64,000 bases of DNA, from positions 3,757,501 to 3,821,500 of the forward strand of contig LR590468.1 of the NCBI GenBank assembly GCA_901472505.1, written 5' to 3'. This DNA comes from Proteus vulgaris. GTDB taxonomy: Bacteria > Pseudomonadota > Gammaproteobacteria > Enterobacterales > Enterobacteriaceae. Of this stretch, positions 27,268 through 37,217 are shown in pieces; the first letter of the stretch is position 1, and each line of letters starts with the position of its first letter. Both the position numbers and the translations under genes were made by a program. The notes under the pieces are model-generated. The model searched no databases and was not told the DNA's origin. It saw nothing but the letters and a program-made list of their open reading frames with translations.

Positions 27268-28833
27268 TTAATCATCCGGCTTTTCATTCTTTCTATTCGT
27301 GAGATTATATTCTCTTAGTTTATTAGCAATCGCTGTATGTGAAATTCCTAAACGTTTTGCGAGTTTACGTGTGCTTGGATAATCACGATATAAACGCGTC
27401 AAAATTGAAGCTTCAAAACGTTTCGTCATTTCATCTAATGAACCTTCTAATAGATTTTCATCAAATAGTGTTTCATCTGTATGCTCAGGTAGCGTAATAT
27501 CTTGAATTCGTAGTGTATTTCCTACTAATTGCGCCATAGCTTGATAAACTGTATTTCTTAATTGCCGAACATTACCAGGCCATCCATATTGAGTTAAATA
27601 AACGGACAATTCAGGTGATATTATTGGCTTGGTTGTTTGTTGTTCAATACAATATTGATTAATAAAATGCATCGCCAACGGCATAATATCAGCTTTTCTT
27701 TCACGTAATGGCGGTAATGTCAGTGTTAATACATTCAGCCGATAATAAAGATCTTCTCTAAATAATCCTTTTTGAACGAGTTCCCATAAATTCTTTTGTG
27801 TCGCACAAATAATACGAACATCAACATTAACTTCACGCTCTTCACCCACTCGACGAAACGTGCCATCATTTAAAAACCGTAAGAGTTTTATTTGCATTTG
27901 TGGAGACATTTCACCAATTTCATCAAGTAAAACGGTTCCTCTATTAGCCTGCTCGAAAAAGCCTTTTTTTCCTTCGATTGCATTAGGATAAGCGCCAGCA
28001 GCATAGCCAAATAATTCACTTTCGACTACATCATCAGGCATTGAAGCACAATTTAACCCTAAAAAAGGGTTTCTAGCACGAGAACTAAGGAAATGACAAG
28101 CTTTAGCAAATAAATCTTTCCCTGTACCTGTATCACCTACTAATAACAATGGTGCATCCATTTTTGCCATTTTTTTTGCACGTTCAACTAACTGCTTCAT
28201 TTGAGAACTAACAGCAATAATTTTCTCAAATTCATGATTATCACTGACAATTAATTTTGAATGGTCATGAACAACATCACGATATTTCAATAAAATAAGC
28301 GCACCAACACAATGATTTGACTGATTATCATCAGCAAGTTTTATTGGCACTATTTCCATATCAAAATTTTGTTTTTTTAAATTAATGGGAATAATTTCAG
28401 CAATAGGATCTTTTTGTTCTAACCAACGATGAATATTGAAATTAGGAATAAGTTGATTGAATGATTTTTCACTATTATCGTTATCATCTAATTCAAATAA
28501 ATGACGAGTTGCCGGATTTTGTAACTTTATTTGGCCTTTAATATTAATAGAAAAAACAGGTACTGGCACAGATTCCAGCAGTGTCCACATTGCTTTATGC
28601 TCTTGCTCTGATGGCATAAACGCAACAGTACGTACATCAATAACACCATGTATTCGACGTATTTCAGCCATTAATGGCTGAAAGATATCAAAATCAATCT
28701 GTGAAAAATTCAGGTAAATAAGACCTATTGGGAATATCTCAATTCCACGTAAATCAATATTTTTTAATACTAGCAGATCTAATAATTCACGGGTTAACCC
28801 GATGCGATCTTCACAAGTGATCTCTAAACGCAT
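27268..28833 (-). CDS. tyrR: Transcriptional regulator of aromatic amino acid genes TyrR
   Basis: This 521-residue regulator controls aromatic amino acid synthesis and uptake in response to Tyr, Phe and Trp. Its domains are an N-terminal ACT (MRLEITCEDRIGLTRELLDL), a PAS-like region (about 75-190), an AAA+ core (about 205-430) with Walker A GDTGTGKD and LLDEIGEMSP, and a C-terminal HTH (STRKLAKRLGISHTAIANKL). The core has GAYPNAIEGKKG where sigma-54 activators carry GAFTGA, as expected for TyrR, which acts with sigma-70. Length is near the E. coli 513. It is convergent with tpx. Confidence 0.97.
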   Translation of the reverse strand: MRLEITCEDRIGLTRELLDLLVLKNIDLRGIEIFPIGLIYLNFSQIDFDIFQPLMAEIRRIHGVIDVRTVAFMPSEQEHKAMWTLLESVPVPVFSINIKGQIKLQNPATRHLFELDDNDNSEKSFNQLIPNFNIHRWLEQKDPIAEIIPINLKKQNFDMEIVPIKLADDNQSNHCVGALILLKYRDVVHDHSKLIVSDNHEFEKIIAVSSQMKQLVERAKKMAKMDAPLLLVGDTGTGKDLFAKACHFLSSRARNPFLGLNCASMPDDVVESELFGYAAGAYPNAIEGKKGFFEQANRGTVLLDEIGEMSPQMQIKLLRFLNDGTFRRVGEEREVNVDVRIICATQKNLWELVQKGLFREDLYYRLNVLTLTLPPLRERKADIMPLAMHFINQYCIEQQTTKPIISPELSVYLTQYGWPGNVRQLRNTVYQAMAQLVGNTLRIQDITLPEHTDETLFDENLLEGSLDEMTKRFEASILTRLYRDYPSTRKLAKRLGISHTAIANKLREYNLTNRKNEKPDD

Positions 28834-28986
28834 TATAAACCTTCTTAATACTGAGTGACCCTGAACTAATTCTAGATATTATACATAAATATCAACGAAA
28901 TAAAGGGTCTTGTCAGCAAAGGTTGACAGTATTAACATTTATTTTTACACAGATGAATTAATTTCCTGAATGATAACTAAAATTAT

Positions 28987-29406
28987 TTATGCTTTAAAAA
29001 AGTCCAATAACGAAAATGAAGAGGTTTTTATTATTTTTTTCAATTCAAAATCGATAAGATATTCGATGTCTTTTATCAAAGGACTTAATTCTTGGCTAAT
29101 CATTTTTTTGATGGTTTTACACCCGTTATCAAAACAAAAAAGTAGATATTCTAATGCGTTTATTGCCTTTTCTTTCTTGTCTAACTCAGTGAGATACTCA
29201 AAAAATTGTGATACCTCCTTTATTTGAAATCGCTTAGGCTGTTTTTGATGTTGCCTCTTTTTAATCTCATCTATCGTTTCACTAAGTATAGGAATTAAAA
29301 TACTTATTTGGTTATCAATATTTGAGACACTAAATGCAGAATTCAGATAGAGTTTACGTCTTTGTTTAGAAAGTTTCTTTATTACTGACATTTGTATTTC
29401 TTTCAT
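28987..29406 (-). CDS. Hypothetical protein, helical, unknown family
   Basis: This 139-residue, Lys- and Ile-rich protein has no signal or membrane segment. It is probably mostly helical (long stretches such as ISILIPILSETIDEIKKRQ and YLIDFELKKIIKTSSFSLL). The start is supported by AAAAAGG about 8 bases upstream of the ATG at 29406. I do not recognise the family. It is an insertion between tyrR and ycjF relative to E. coli, with an AT-rich composition. It could be a lineage-specific gene or of foreign origin. Confidence 0.5.
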   Translation of the reverse strand: MKEIQMSVIKKLSKQRRKLYLNSAFSVSNIDNQISILIPILSETIDEIKKRQHQKQPKRFQIKEVSQFFEYLTELDKKEKAINALEYLLFCFDNGCKTIKKMISQELSPLIKDIEYLIDFELKKIIKTSSFSLLDFFKA

Positions 29407-29880
29407 TTTTTAACCTTTTTAGAAGAATTATTTATTACCTATTTTTCTATTTTTTATAAATAAAAAATTGTCTCTATTTATTAAATAACGAATAACTTAC
29501 AAATTAGATATTTGAAAAGTATTGATAGAATAGATCTGAGATACTCTTTATACAGTGACATTTAACGCTATTTATCATAATAAACTCAATACTATTTTCT
29601 TTCAAAAAAGAAATATTATCATTAAAATTACAAATATACCACTGGAAATGCAGTGATTAACCTTTAAATACAATTAGTTACAAATCATCTTTTTTCCATA
29701 AGAACTTACTCTTTTTAAAATTTTTTATCACAATAGTTTCTTATTAAAACAATCACCTCATTACCAATAAAATAATAAAAACACTTTATATTATTTTATG
29801 CCATATTTTAAAATAATATCTTATTACTTCCTTCATTATGGTTATTTTATATAAACAATACTTTTGCCAATTTTTTATAC
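29407..29880. other. AT-rich intergenic region before the hypothetical gene
   Basis: There are about 470 bases between the ycjF terminator and the hypothetical gene at 28987-29406. It should contain that gene's promoter. I see no other gene, repeat or strong hairpin. Confidence 0.35.
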
Positions 29881-29885
29881 AAAAA

Positions 29886-29913
29886 AACCGCAGAAAAGCT
29901 TCTACGGTTTTTA
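29886..29913. terminator. Bidirectional terminator at the ycjF 3' end
   Basis: The stem AACCGCAGAA/TTCTACGGTT (one mismatch) has an AAGC loop, an A7 run on the left and a T5 run on the right. It lies 32 bases beyond ycjF and probably ends the psp-ycjXF transcript. Confidence 0.8.
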
Positions 29914-29944
29914 TTTAAAATTGCTAAAAGGTAAGAATAATAAT

Positions 29945-30988
29945 TTATTCCTTTTTCTTACCACCAATTGTAGTTTTTAATTTTCCTATTAGCTCTTTTC
30001 TAAAGTCGCCTAGCTTAGGTTTATTATCATCAATCCATGGTAAAGGGCGACATAATTCCATTGCCTTTATTCCTAAGCGTGCCGTTAATAATCCCGCCCC
30101 AATACCTTGAGCTGCTCTTGTTGATAATCGTGCTGCAAGATCTTGAGAAAGCCAATCCATTCCTACTTCTCTGACTAATTCAGTTGCCCCTGCAAATGCA
30201 ATATTGACTAAAACAAGACGAAAGAGTTTTAGACGGCTATAGTAGCCCAACTCTATACCATAAATTTCAGCAATACGATTAATTAAACGAATATTACGCC
30301 AACCAATAAAAGCCATATCAACCATCGCTAGCGGGCTAACAGCGATCATTAAAGTTGATTCAGCAGCAGAACGGCTAATTTCAGCTCTTGCTTGTTTATC
30401 TAAAATAGGTTGAACAAGTTGGCTATAAAGTTCTAATACTTCTTTATCATTGTGCGTATCATGTAATGCACTTTGCCAACGAATTAATGCTGGATGCTGT
30501 GGGCTAATACCGGCTTGTTTCGCGAGTTTTTCGCAAAATGGTCGGCCATTTCCCATCGCATGGCTATAAAGTAATTCTTTTGCTTTATCTCTTTCATCTG
30601 CACGTTGACGTAAACGATAAATACGACGCCACTCTGTTATAACTGATCCTATTCCAGCAACAACAATTAAGCCACCTGCACTGGCTGCACCCAACGCAAT
30701 CCAGTCAGAATTTATCCATGAGTCATAAATCCATTGTCCAGTTTGGGCAATAACACTAATCCCTAAAATAGTACTCGCAATCGTTAATAAACGTTTCCAG
30801 ACACTTTTTTTAGGTTTTAAAATTGATTGAACATCGCCTTCTAATTGCCCTTCATTTTCTTCATCTAATCGAGGATCAATAGGTAGAAATTGTTCACTCT
30901 CTTGAAAATCAATCCCTTTTTTTAAGTTAACTTCATCTTGAACTATGGGTTCTTGAAAATCAATTCGTGATTTTAATGGTTCATTCAT
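29945..30988 (-). CDS. ycjF: YcjF family (UPF0283) inner membrane protein
   Basis: This 347-residue protein has a charged N-terminus (about 1-65) and two membrane helices near 70-90 and 98-118 ([20 protein letters not shown]). A conserved C-terminal domain contains [32 protein letters not shown] sequence near 205-232. It overlaps the ycjX stop by 4 bases, so the two are translationally coupled. In E. coli ycjXF belongs to the phage-shock regulon, but the molecular function is unclear. Confidence 0.93.
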   Translation of the reverse strand: MNEPLKSRIDFQEPIVQDEVNLKKGIDFQESEQFLPIDPRLDEENEGQLEGDVQSILKPKKSVWKRLLTIASTILGISVIAQTGQWIYDSWINSDWIALGAASAGGLIVVAGIGSVITEWRRIYRLRQRADERDKAKELLYSHAMGNGRPFCEKLAKQAGISPQHPALIRWQSALHDTHNDKEVLELYSQLVQPILDKQARAEISRSAAESTLMIAVSPLAMVDMAFIGWRNIRLINRIAEIYGIELGYYSRLKLFRLVLVNIAFAGATELVREVGMDWLSQDLAARLSTRAAQGIGAGLLTARLGIKAMELCRPLPWIDDNKPKLGDFRKELIGKLKTTIGGKKKE

Positions 30989-32379
30989 TTTAATTTATCC
31001 CCTAACAAGAACTCCATGGCACTATCCATGCGAATATGAGGTACTGCACTATCTCTTGATATTTGTTGTGGTCTAAAAGACTCAAAACTAAATCCTTGTT
31101 TTTCCCAAAATTCTTTTTCAGGTAAGCGCTTAGGCACTTCACCTGGGAAATACACCAAAGGCTTATTATCACTTAAACGAAAACCTTTTAATGCTGGAAT
31201 TTTTTCACCATGATGATCAACAATGCCACTTTCCGTTGCTGCAATAGAGGCAAGGCCCATGCAATCAATACTGATCCCTTCAAAAATAGCATTTTGTTTA
31301 GCATCTTGAATAAGCTGTTGAAGCAATGAAACTAAATTTTCGTGTTGATCAACTGTAATATGATCAGCTTTAGTGGCCGCAAATAACAACTTATCAATAC
31401 AAGGTGAAAATAAACGTCTGAGTAATGTTCTTTTACCATAATGAAAACTGCGCATTAATTGTGTTAAAGCCTGTCGCATATCATTAAAAACATCTGCACC
31501 TTGATTAAGGGGTTGCAAACAATCCACTAAAACAATTTGTCTATCAAAGCCTTGGAAATGATCCCGATAAAACCCTTTTACCACATGCTGACCATAATAT
31601 TCATAACGTTGCTTTAACATGCCAATATTTGTACGTTTATCGGCATTCTTTAGTTTAGCGATATCGTGCTGTTGTAAATCAGGCCATGGAAAAAATTGCA
31701 AAACAGGCGCACCGGCTAATTCACCAGGCAAAACAAAACGACCCGGTTGAATAAAATGCAGTCCTTCTTTTTTACATGCTAATAAATATTCTGTATAAGC
31801 TGAGGCTATATCCGCTAATAATGTTTCATCAGCCGGAGCAAAAGGATCGCATTTTTTAAATTGTGTTTGCCAATGTTGTTCTGGCAATATTCTTTGTCGA
31901 TTTACCTTATTCATTTGCTCTGACCATTCAAAATAGTCTTGCTCAAGCATAGGTAAATCCAATAACCATTCACCAGGGTAATCCACAATTTCTAAATACA
32001 GAGACGATGTTTCTTTGATAAAACGTGTTAATGACTCATTTGAGCGATAACGCAGTTGTAAACGAATTTCACTTACCCCTTTAGTTGGAACAGGCCAACT
32101 TGGGGGAGTATGATAAAGTGACTCCATTCCTTCATCATAAGTAAAACGGGGGATATTTAAATTATGTTGAGGAATGCGTTTTACACCCAATAATTGTTTA
32201 TTTCGTGCAGCTGAAAATAACGGTAAACGCGCCCCTGTATGCACATTAATAAGTTGATTAACTAAAGAGGTAATAAATGCCGTTTTACCACTTCGACTTA
32301 ATCCAGTGACCGCTAAGCGAAGATGCCTATCAACACCACGATTAATAAAAGCTGTAAGTTCATTTTGTAGGCGTTTCAT
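30985..32379 (-). CDS. ycjX: YcjX family GTP-binding protein (DUF463)
   Basis: This 464-residue P-loop protein has Walker [11 protein letters not shown] (about residues 26-35), a likely switch/Walker B region around [16 protein letters not shown] and a TKAD-type base motif (AATKADHI, about 334-341). E. coli YcjX is induced with the psp genes and behaves as a conserved GTPase-like stress protein. It overlaps both pspD upstream (20 bases) and ycjF downstream (4 bases), consistent with one polycistron. Confidence 0.94.
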   Translation of the reverse strand: MKRLQNELTAFINRGVDRHLRLAVTGLSRSGKTAFITSLVNQLINVHTGARLPLFSAARNKQLLGVKRIPQHNLNIPRFTYDEGMESLYHTPPSWPVPTKGVSEIRLQLRYRSNESLTRFIKETSSLYLEIVDYPGEWLLDLPMLEQDYFEWSEQMNKVNRQRILPEQHWQTQFKKCDPFAPADETLLADIASAYTEYLLACKKEGLHFIQPGRFVLPGELAGAPVLQFFPWPDLQQHDIAKLKNADKRTNIGMLKQRYEYYGQHVVKGFYRDHFQGFDRQIVLVDCLQPLNQGADVFNDMRQALTQLMRSFHYGKRTLLRRLFSPCIDKLLFAATKADHITVDQHENLVSLLQQLIQDAKQNAIFEGISIDCMGLASIAATESGIVDHHGEKIPALKGFRLSDNKPLVYFPGEVPKRLPEKEFWEKQGFSFESFRPQQISRDSAVPHIRMDSAMEFLLGDKLK

Positions 32380-32614
32380 GTTTCTCCCAAGACATTTGAC
32401 GCGATAGCTTATTTAAGCCTGCCTTGATAACAGGCTCCGCTATCAATAGAACCAACCAACGTAACGGTTTACTGCTTACACGTTTTAATATACCGCCAGT
32501 GATTGCGGCTGGCCCAAATAAAGTCAATAACATTAACCCAAATGTTAACCCTTTTTTGGCAAATTGGGTGAGTTTATTTGTTTTTAAAGAAACGAATACT
32601 TGATTGGAATTCAC
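32360..32614 (-). CDS. pspD: Phage shock protein D
   Basis: This is an 84-residue protein with one or two hydrophobic helices (about 22-42 and 52-68). LFGPAAITGGILKRVSSKPLRW-like sequence corresponds to the GPAGVAGWAIKSVARRPLK region of E. coli PspD. It is a minor, poorly understood member of the phage-shock envelope-stress response. A hairpin separates it from pspC, so its level may differ from that of pspABC. Its 3' end overlaps ycjX. Confidence 0.88.
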   Translation of the reverse strand: MNSNQVFVSLKTNKLTQFAKKGLTFGLMLLTLFGPAAITGGILKRVSSKPLRWLVLLIAEPVIKAGLNKLSRQMSWEKHETPTK

Positions 32615-32685
32615 AATACACTCCTCAATCAGTAATTGAACTTTTTCACTATACTGGCGTTGAAAAAGATAAAGATGCTTAACGA

Positions 32686-32715
32686 AAGACGCTCCTAAAT
32701 CGGAGCGTCTTATCG
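32686..32715 (-). terminator. Intra-operon hairpin/terminator between pspC and pspD
   Basis: The perfect 10-bp arms AAGACGCTCC and GGAGCGTCTT (32686-32695 and 32702-32711) enclose six bases. On the minus strand the hairpin is followed by TCGTTAAG, a weak T tail. It probably attenuates rather than fully ends transcription, reducing pspD-ycjXF relative to pspABC. Confidence 0.65.
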
Positions 32716-32733
32716 GACTAAATGGCGAAAATA

Positions 32734-33090
32734 TTACAAATCGCGAAAACGTTTATTTAACTGATAACTAGAAGAGGTAATATAACGTTCCATTTGTTGT
32801 AAACGTTTTTCACCTTGCATTAATTGATTATCAACACCGCTTAAAATTTCTTTTAAACTTTCTTGTTGCTTGTCACCTTGTTGGTAATTAGCAGGCGCGG
32901 GTTCCATAAAGAAACTTAAAACAAGATAAGCAACAATCGTTAAGCCAAAAAATCCCGCAAAGAGTGCAATCACCGCAATAACCCTGACAAGTAAAACAGG
33001 AATATTAAAATAATGGGCAAGGCCTGCACATACGCCACGGATCACGCCCTCTTGTGGCAAGCGATACAATTGTTTGCTTTGCACCGTCAT
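32734..33090 (-). CDS. pspC: Phage shock protein C
   Basis: This 118-residue inner-membrane protein has a PspC domain (LYRLPQEGVIRGVCAGLAHY, about 7-26) and a membrane helix around 32-60. The C-terminal cytoplasmic part may be coiled (QQGDKQQESLKEILSGVDNQ onward). PspC with PspB senses membrane stress and draws PspA away from PspF. The start overlaps the pspB stop (ATGA type), which indicates coupling. Confidence 0.96.
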   Translation of the reverse strand: MTVQSKQLYRLPQEGVIRGVCAGLAHYFNIPVLLVRVIAVIALFAGFFGLTIVAYLVLSFFMEPAPANYQQGDKQQESLKEILSGVDNQLMQGEKRLQQMERYITSSSYQLNKRFRDL

Positions 33091-33320
33091 TATGATTGCC
33101 TCCAGTTAGGATGTTCTGCATCAAGTATTTGTTCTAGCGTCTTAATGCGCTCCTGCATTTGCTGAGCTTTATCCACCAGCGCGCTCAGTCGCTGCATTTC
33201 TTGTTGGGTTAACTGAACATTCCCACCACCTTTCTGATTGCTGTAATGCAACCACAGCCAGATAGGGAGAACAAATAAAATAAAAATGGTCAGTGGTATT
33301 CCCAGAAATATATAGCCCAT
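33090..33320 (-). CDS. pspB: Phage shock protein B
   Basis: This 76-residue protein has an N-terminal membrane helix (FLGIPLTIFILFVLPIWLWL) and a cytoplasmic helix with heptad pattern (EMQRLSALVDKAQQMQERIK, about 40-60). It forms the stress-sensing complex with PspC. The length is as in E. coli (74). It lies 36 bases downstream of pspA and overlaps pspC by one base. Confidence 0.97.
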   Translation of the reverse strand: MGYIFLGIPLTIFILFVLPIWLWLHYSNQKGGGNVQLTQQEMQRLSALVDKAQQMQERIKTLEQILDAEHPNWRQS

Positions 33321-33356
33321 TACATATCCTTTATAAGATGGTTATTACGCTTGCTG

Positions 33357-34025
33357 TTACTCTTTATTGATATTGATTTTAGCTTTTAATGCAGCTAATT
33401 GCGCGCTAATTTCATCATCCGCTTTCAATTCAGCAAACTGTTGGTCTAATGATTTCTCTTTACCTAACCCGTAGCTTTGCGCTTCACCTTCCATATGATC
33501 AATACGGCGTTCAAATTGTTCAAAGCGTGCCATTGCTGCATCCATTTTACCGCTGTCTAATTGGCGACGAACTTGACGAGATGAATTTGCCGCTTGATGA
33601 CGAACAACTAAAGATTGTTGTTTAGCGCGAGTTTCTGTCAATTTATTTTCTAATTCACTGATTTCACCTTTCAAACGAGTCAAGGTTTCATCAATGATGA
33701 TCAACTCATGTTTTAACGTATCATTGACTGAAGCAACACGTTGTTTTTCAATTAATGCCGCACGCGCTAAATCTTCTTTGTCTTTAATCAGCGCTAACTC
33801 AGCTTTATCTTGCCAATCTTTAATCTGTTTTTCCGCTTGTTCGATACGACGCTCCAATCCTTTCTTTTCCGCTAAAGTGCGTGCAGACGTTGTACGGATC
33901 TCAACTAACATATCTTCCATTTCTTGGATCATTAAACGGATCATTTTTTCAGGATCTTCCGCTTTATCTAATAAAGAAGCAATGTTGGCATTAATAATGT
34001 CAGCAAAACGTGAAAATATACCCAT
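33357..34025 (-). CDS. pspA: Phage shock protein A
   Basis: This 222-residue, almost wholly helical IM30/Vipp1/ESCRT-III family protein begins [20 protein letters not shown], the amphipathic helix that binds stressed membrane. Long coiled-coil segments follow (about 25-185). Free PspA inhibits PspF; bound to damaged membrane it helps preserve the proton-motive force. It is the first gene of pspABCD-ycjXF and reads from a sigma-54 promoter about 90 bases upstream. Confidence 0.98.
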   Translation of the reverse strand: MGIFSRFADIINANIASLLDKAEDPEKMIRLMIQEMEDMLVEIRTTSARTLAEKKGLERRIEQAEKQIKDWQDKAELALIKDKEDLARAALIEKQRVASVNDTLKHELIIIDETLTRLKGEISELENKLTETRAKQQSLVVRHQAANSSRQVRRQLDSGKMDAAMARFEQFERRIDHMEGEAQSYGLGKEKSLDQQFAELKADDEISAQLAALKAKININKE

Positions 34026-34110
34026 GATGTTATCCTTAATAGCTATGCTAATTAGTAACGTTAAATATTAATGGCGTCATCAGTCATAACGCCTGGCTTA
34101 CTTTAGTTAA

Positions 34111-34127
34111 TACAACTTTTGTGCCAA
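34111..34127 (-). promoter_or_regulatory. Sigma-54 promoter of the psp operon
   Basis: On the minus strand TTGGCAC (-24 element) is followed after AAAAG by TTGTA (-12 element), close to the sigma-54 consensus TGGCAC-N5-TTGC(A/T). It lies about 86-102 bases upstream of pspA. The divergent activator gene pspF starts at 34238, so enhancer sites are expected in 34130-34230. I did not identify them. Confidence 0.88.
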
Positions 34128-34237
34128 CTTTGATTGTTTACATAACTTATTAATAATAAACATTTTTATTTTATTCACTCATTTTTCGCCCATCTGATAA
34201 AATGGTAAAAAATACCTCAATATGGTGAATTTGACCA

Positions 34238-35236
34238 ATGAATGAGAATTTAGAAACAATAATTGGTGTTGATAATCAATTTATTGATGTCTTAGAACAA
34301 ACTTCAGCACTTGCCCAATTAAAAAAACCCGTGCTAATTATTGGCGAGCGAGGGACTGGGAAAGAGCTTATTGCGCATCGATTACATTACCTTGCACCTT
34401 GGTGGCAAGGCCCTTTTATTTCCATCAACTGCTCCGCGCTTAATGATAACCTACTTGATTCTGAACTTTTTGGTCATGAAGCGGGAGCTTTTACAGGTGC
34501 TAAAAATCGTCATCAAGGGCGTTTTGAACGAGCGGATGGAGGCTCTCTTTTTCTTGATGAGCTGGCAACAGCACCAATGCTTGTACAAGAAAAATTACTG
34601 CGTGTTATTGAGTATGGTCATTTAGAACGTGTTGGTGGCAGTCAATCCCTGCATGTTGATGTCAGACTTATCTGTGCTACAAACGCAGATTTGCCTGCAA
34701 TGGCTGAAGAAGGTAAATTTCGTGCTGATTTGCTAGATAGATTAGCTTTTGATGTCATTAGATTGCCCTCATTAAGAGAACGTCGTGCAGATATTATGTT
34801 ACTTGCTGAGAACTTTGCGATTTCGATGTGCCAAGAATTAGGACTGCCTTTTTTCCCCGGATTTAGTGATAATGCACGCCAAATTCTTTTAAGCTATTCA
34901 TGGCCGGGTAATATCCGTGAGCTAAAAAATGTTGTAGAACGTTCAGTCTATCGCCACGGGACTAGCGATAGTTCGTTAGATAATATTATTATTAATCCTT
35001 TTGCTGGCCTGCAAACATCAATATCAAAAAAATCATCTCTAGAAAAAAAGATTTCTTCTTTTTCACCACCCGATTTACCTCTCGATTTACGACAATGGCA
35101 AAATGAAATAGAAAAAATATTAGTCAATAATGCATTAAAAGAGAGTTTGTATAATCAAAAAGAGGCTGCTGAAAAACTGAAGTTAAGTTACGATCAATTT
35201 AGAGGACTAATTAAAAAACATCAGATTACAACATAA
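34238..35236 (+). CDS. pspF: Psp operon transcriptional activator PspF
   Basis: This is a 332-residue sigma-54 enhancer-binding protein without a regulatory N-terminal domain, as is typical. The AAA+ domain starts at once, with Walker A GERGTGKE (about 37-44), the sigma-54-contacting loop GAFTGA (about 85-90), Walker B SLFLDEL (about 106-112) and an arginine region FRADLLDRL. The C-terminal HTH (NQKEAAEKLKLSYDQFRG) binds DNA. It is divergent from pspA and held inactive by PspA. Confidence 0.97.
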   Translation: MNENLETIIGVDNQFIDVLEQTSALAQLKKPVLIIGERGTGKELIAHRLHYLAPWWQGPFISINCSALNDNLLDSELFGHEAGAFTGAKNRHQGRFERADGGSLFLDELATAPMLVQEKLLRVIEYGHLERVGGSQSLHVDVRLICATNADLPAMAEEGKFRADLLDRLAFDVIRLPSLRERRADIMLLAENFAISMCQELGLPFFPGFSDNARQILLSYSWPGNIRELKNVVERSVYRHGTSDSSLDNIIINPFAGLQTSISKKSSLEKKISSFSPPDLPLDLRQWQNEIEKILVNNALKESLYNQKEAAEKLKLSYDQFRGLIKKHQITT

Positions 35237-35291
35237 CTTTATGATGATGAATAATTTTTGAGTTATCGAGTGATGGCTTTGGAGAAGAAAT

Positions 35292-35394
35292 AAAAAAAAA
35301 GCCAGCACCCGAGCTGGCTAGTAAAAAATACTGGAAGCAATGTGAGCAATGTCGTGCCCTCTGCGGAAAACCTCTTACCGCTGAAGGACAATGC
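35292..35394 (-). ncRNA. ryhB: RyhB small regulatory RNA
   Basis: On the minus strand the core GCACGACATTGCTCACATTG, followed by CTTCCAGTATT, is identical to the conserved seed region of E. coli RyhB. The 3' end TAGCCAGCTCGGGTGCTGGC followed by eight or nine T is the RyhB terminator. The 5' region, with its own short hairpin (CCGC..GCGG), is diverged. The length is about 103 against 90 in E. coli. RyhB is Hfq-dependent and, in iron starvation, represses mRNAs of iron-using proteins such as sodB. A Fur box overlaps the promoter. The 5' end is estimated. Confidence 0.93.
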
Positions 35395-35415
35395 GGATGA
35401 TAATCTTTATCATTA
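35395..35415. promoter_or_regulatory. Fur box controlling ryhB
   Basis: ATGATAATCTTTATCAT (35397-35413) is a near-perfect palindrome matching the Fur consensus GATAATGATAATCATTATC. It overlaps the likely ryhB -10 region on the minus strand, which would give repression by Fur-Fe2+. sapA starts 113 bases away on the other strand, so an effect on sapA is also possible. Confidence 0.88.
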
Positions 35416-35527
35416 GCATTTGTAAAGCTTTTTATTGAGAATTTTTCTCACTTTGCTTTTTGACTATTTGGGGATAGAAAGTTTTTTAAGTTACAATAGC
35501 AAAATCGTTTCTCTAAAAGACATTATT

Positions 35528-37214
35528 ATGCGCCTTATTTTACTTATTAGTACTTTGCTACTGAGCTTAACAAGTGTAACTTGTATCGCAAATGTAGCGC
35601 CACAAACACAAGCGCTATCTAAAATACTTGAGCCAACTCCAATTAATCAAAATGGCTTTGTTTATTGTGTTGATGGCAGTGTAAATACTTTTAATCCGCA
35701 ATTATCAAGCAGTGGATTAATTATCGATCCCCTTGCTGCACAACTTTATGATCGTCTTTTAGATGTTGATCCTTACACTTATCGGCTTATCCCAGAAATA
35801 GCTGCACGATGGGAATCGCTAGATAATGGTGCAACATATCGCTTTTATTTACGTAAAAATGTCTCTTTCCAGCAAACATCTTGGTTTACACCTACGCGAA
35901 AACTTACAGCAGATGATGTGATTTTTAGTTTTGAACGGATGATCAACCCGAAAAATCCTTACAATCAAATTAATGGAGGGAAATATCCTTATTTTGATAG
36001 CTTAAGTTTTGCTGACAATATCCAATCAATTAAAAAACTGGGCCAATATACGGTAGAATTTAGCTTAAAAGAGCCTGACGCCTCTTTTCTATGGCATTTA
36101 GCAACACATTACGCCCCTGTTCTTTCCGCTGAATATGCACAAAACTTAGAGAAATCAGGTAATCAGACACAGCTTGATTGGAAACCTGTAGGCACAGGGC
36201 CTTTCTACCTTGATGAATATCAACCAGGCCAATTTGTTCGCTTATTTAGAAATGAAAATTATTGGAAAGGCCAGCCTAAAATGCAACAAGTTGTTATTGA
36301 TATGGGTGCCGGAGGTACGGGCCGTATATCTAAATTATTAACGGGTGAATGTGATGTTTTGGCCTACCCTGCAGCGAGCCAATTAAAAGTTTTACGTGAT
36401 GACCCTCGGCTAAGACTAACGCTTCGTTCAGGTATGAATATCGCTTATTTAGCCTTTAATACGAGCAAACCTCCCTTAAATGACCTTAAAGTGCGCCAAG
36501 CCATCGCGTATGCCATAAACAATGAACGTTTGATGGAATCGATTTATTACGGTACTGCTGAAACAGCGGCGTCAGTACTTCCTCGCGCATCTTGGGCCTA
36601 TGATAATCGTGCAAAAATTACAGAATACAATCCTGAAAAATCAAAACAAATTCTAAAAGAGCTTGGACTTGATGGCCTTAATTTAAATCTTTGGGTCCCT
36701 AGCGCATCGCAATCTTACAACCCTAGCCCATTGAAAATGGCCGAGCTCATTCAAGCAGACTTAGCCCAAGTGGGTATTCAAATGAACATTCGTCCAATTG
36801 AGGGGCGATACCAAGAAAAAAGTCTGATGGATCGGACTCATGATATGACACTATCAGGCTGGTCAACAGACAGTAATGATCCTGATAGTTTTTTTCCGTC
36901 CACTCTTTAGTTGTGCGGCAATCGGCTCTCAAACTAACTTGAGCCATTGGTGCTTACCTAACTTTGATGAAATATTGAAAAAGGCGCTTTATAGTCAACA
37001 GCTTGCTTCAAGAATGGACTATTATCATGAAGCACAAAATATTCTTGCTCAAGAATTACCCGTACTGCCTCTAGCTAACTCTTTACGTATGCAAGCATAT
37101 CGCTATGATATTAAAGGGCTAGTATTAAGTACCTTCGGTAATGCGTCTTTTGCTGGTGTTTATCGAGAAACAGAAGTGGAAGAACACAATCACAAGAAAG
37201 AGGCTATCAAATAA
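35528..37214 (+). pseudogene. sapA: Peptide ABC transporter substrate-binding protein SapA, one frameshift
   Basis: This is a periplasmic binding protein of the Sap system linked to antimicrobial-peptide resistance and potassium uptake. The signal peptide starts at the ATG at 35528 (MRLILLISTLLLSLTSVTC), and SBP_bac_5 features follow: LIIDPLAAQLYDRLLDVDP, KLTADDVIFSFERMINP, YLAFNTSKPPLNDLKVRQAI. The frame stops at 36910 after SNDPDSFFPSTL. The family sequence continues in the next frame as RPLFSCAAIGSQTNLSHWC to 37214. The run AGTTTTTTTCCG (seven T) needs one T fewer. With that, the protein has 561 residues (E. coli 547). Either a real disruption or a homopolymer error. sapB follows 3 bases later. 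Confidence 0.92.
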
Positions 37215-37217
37215 TCT

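Noticed and set aside
28970..29227. 85-codon plus-strand frame opposite the 28987 gene
   Set aside because: The minus-strand frame is longer and has a proper ribosome site; this is its shadow.
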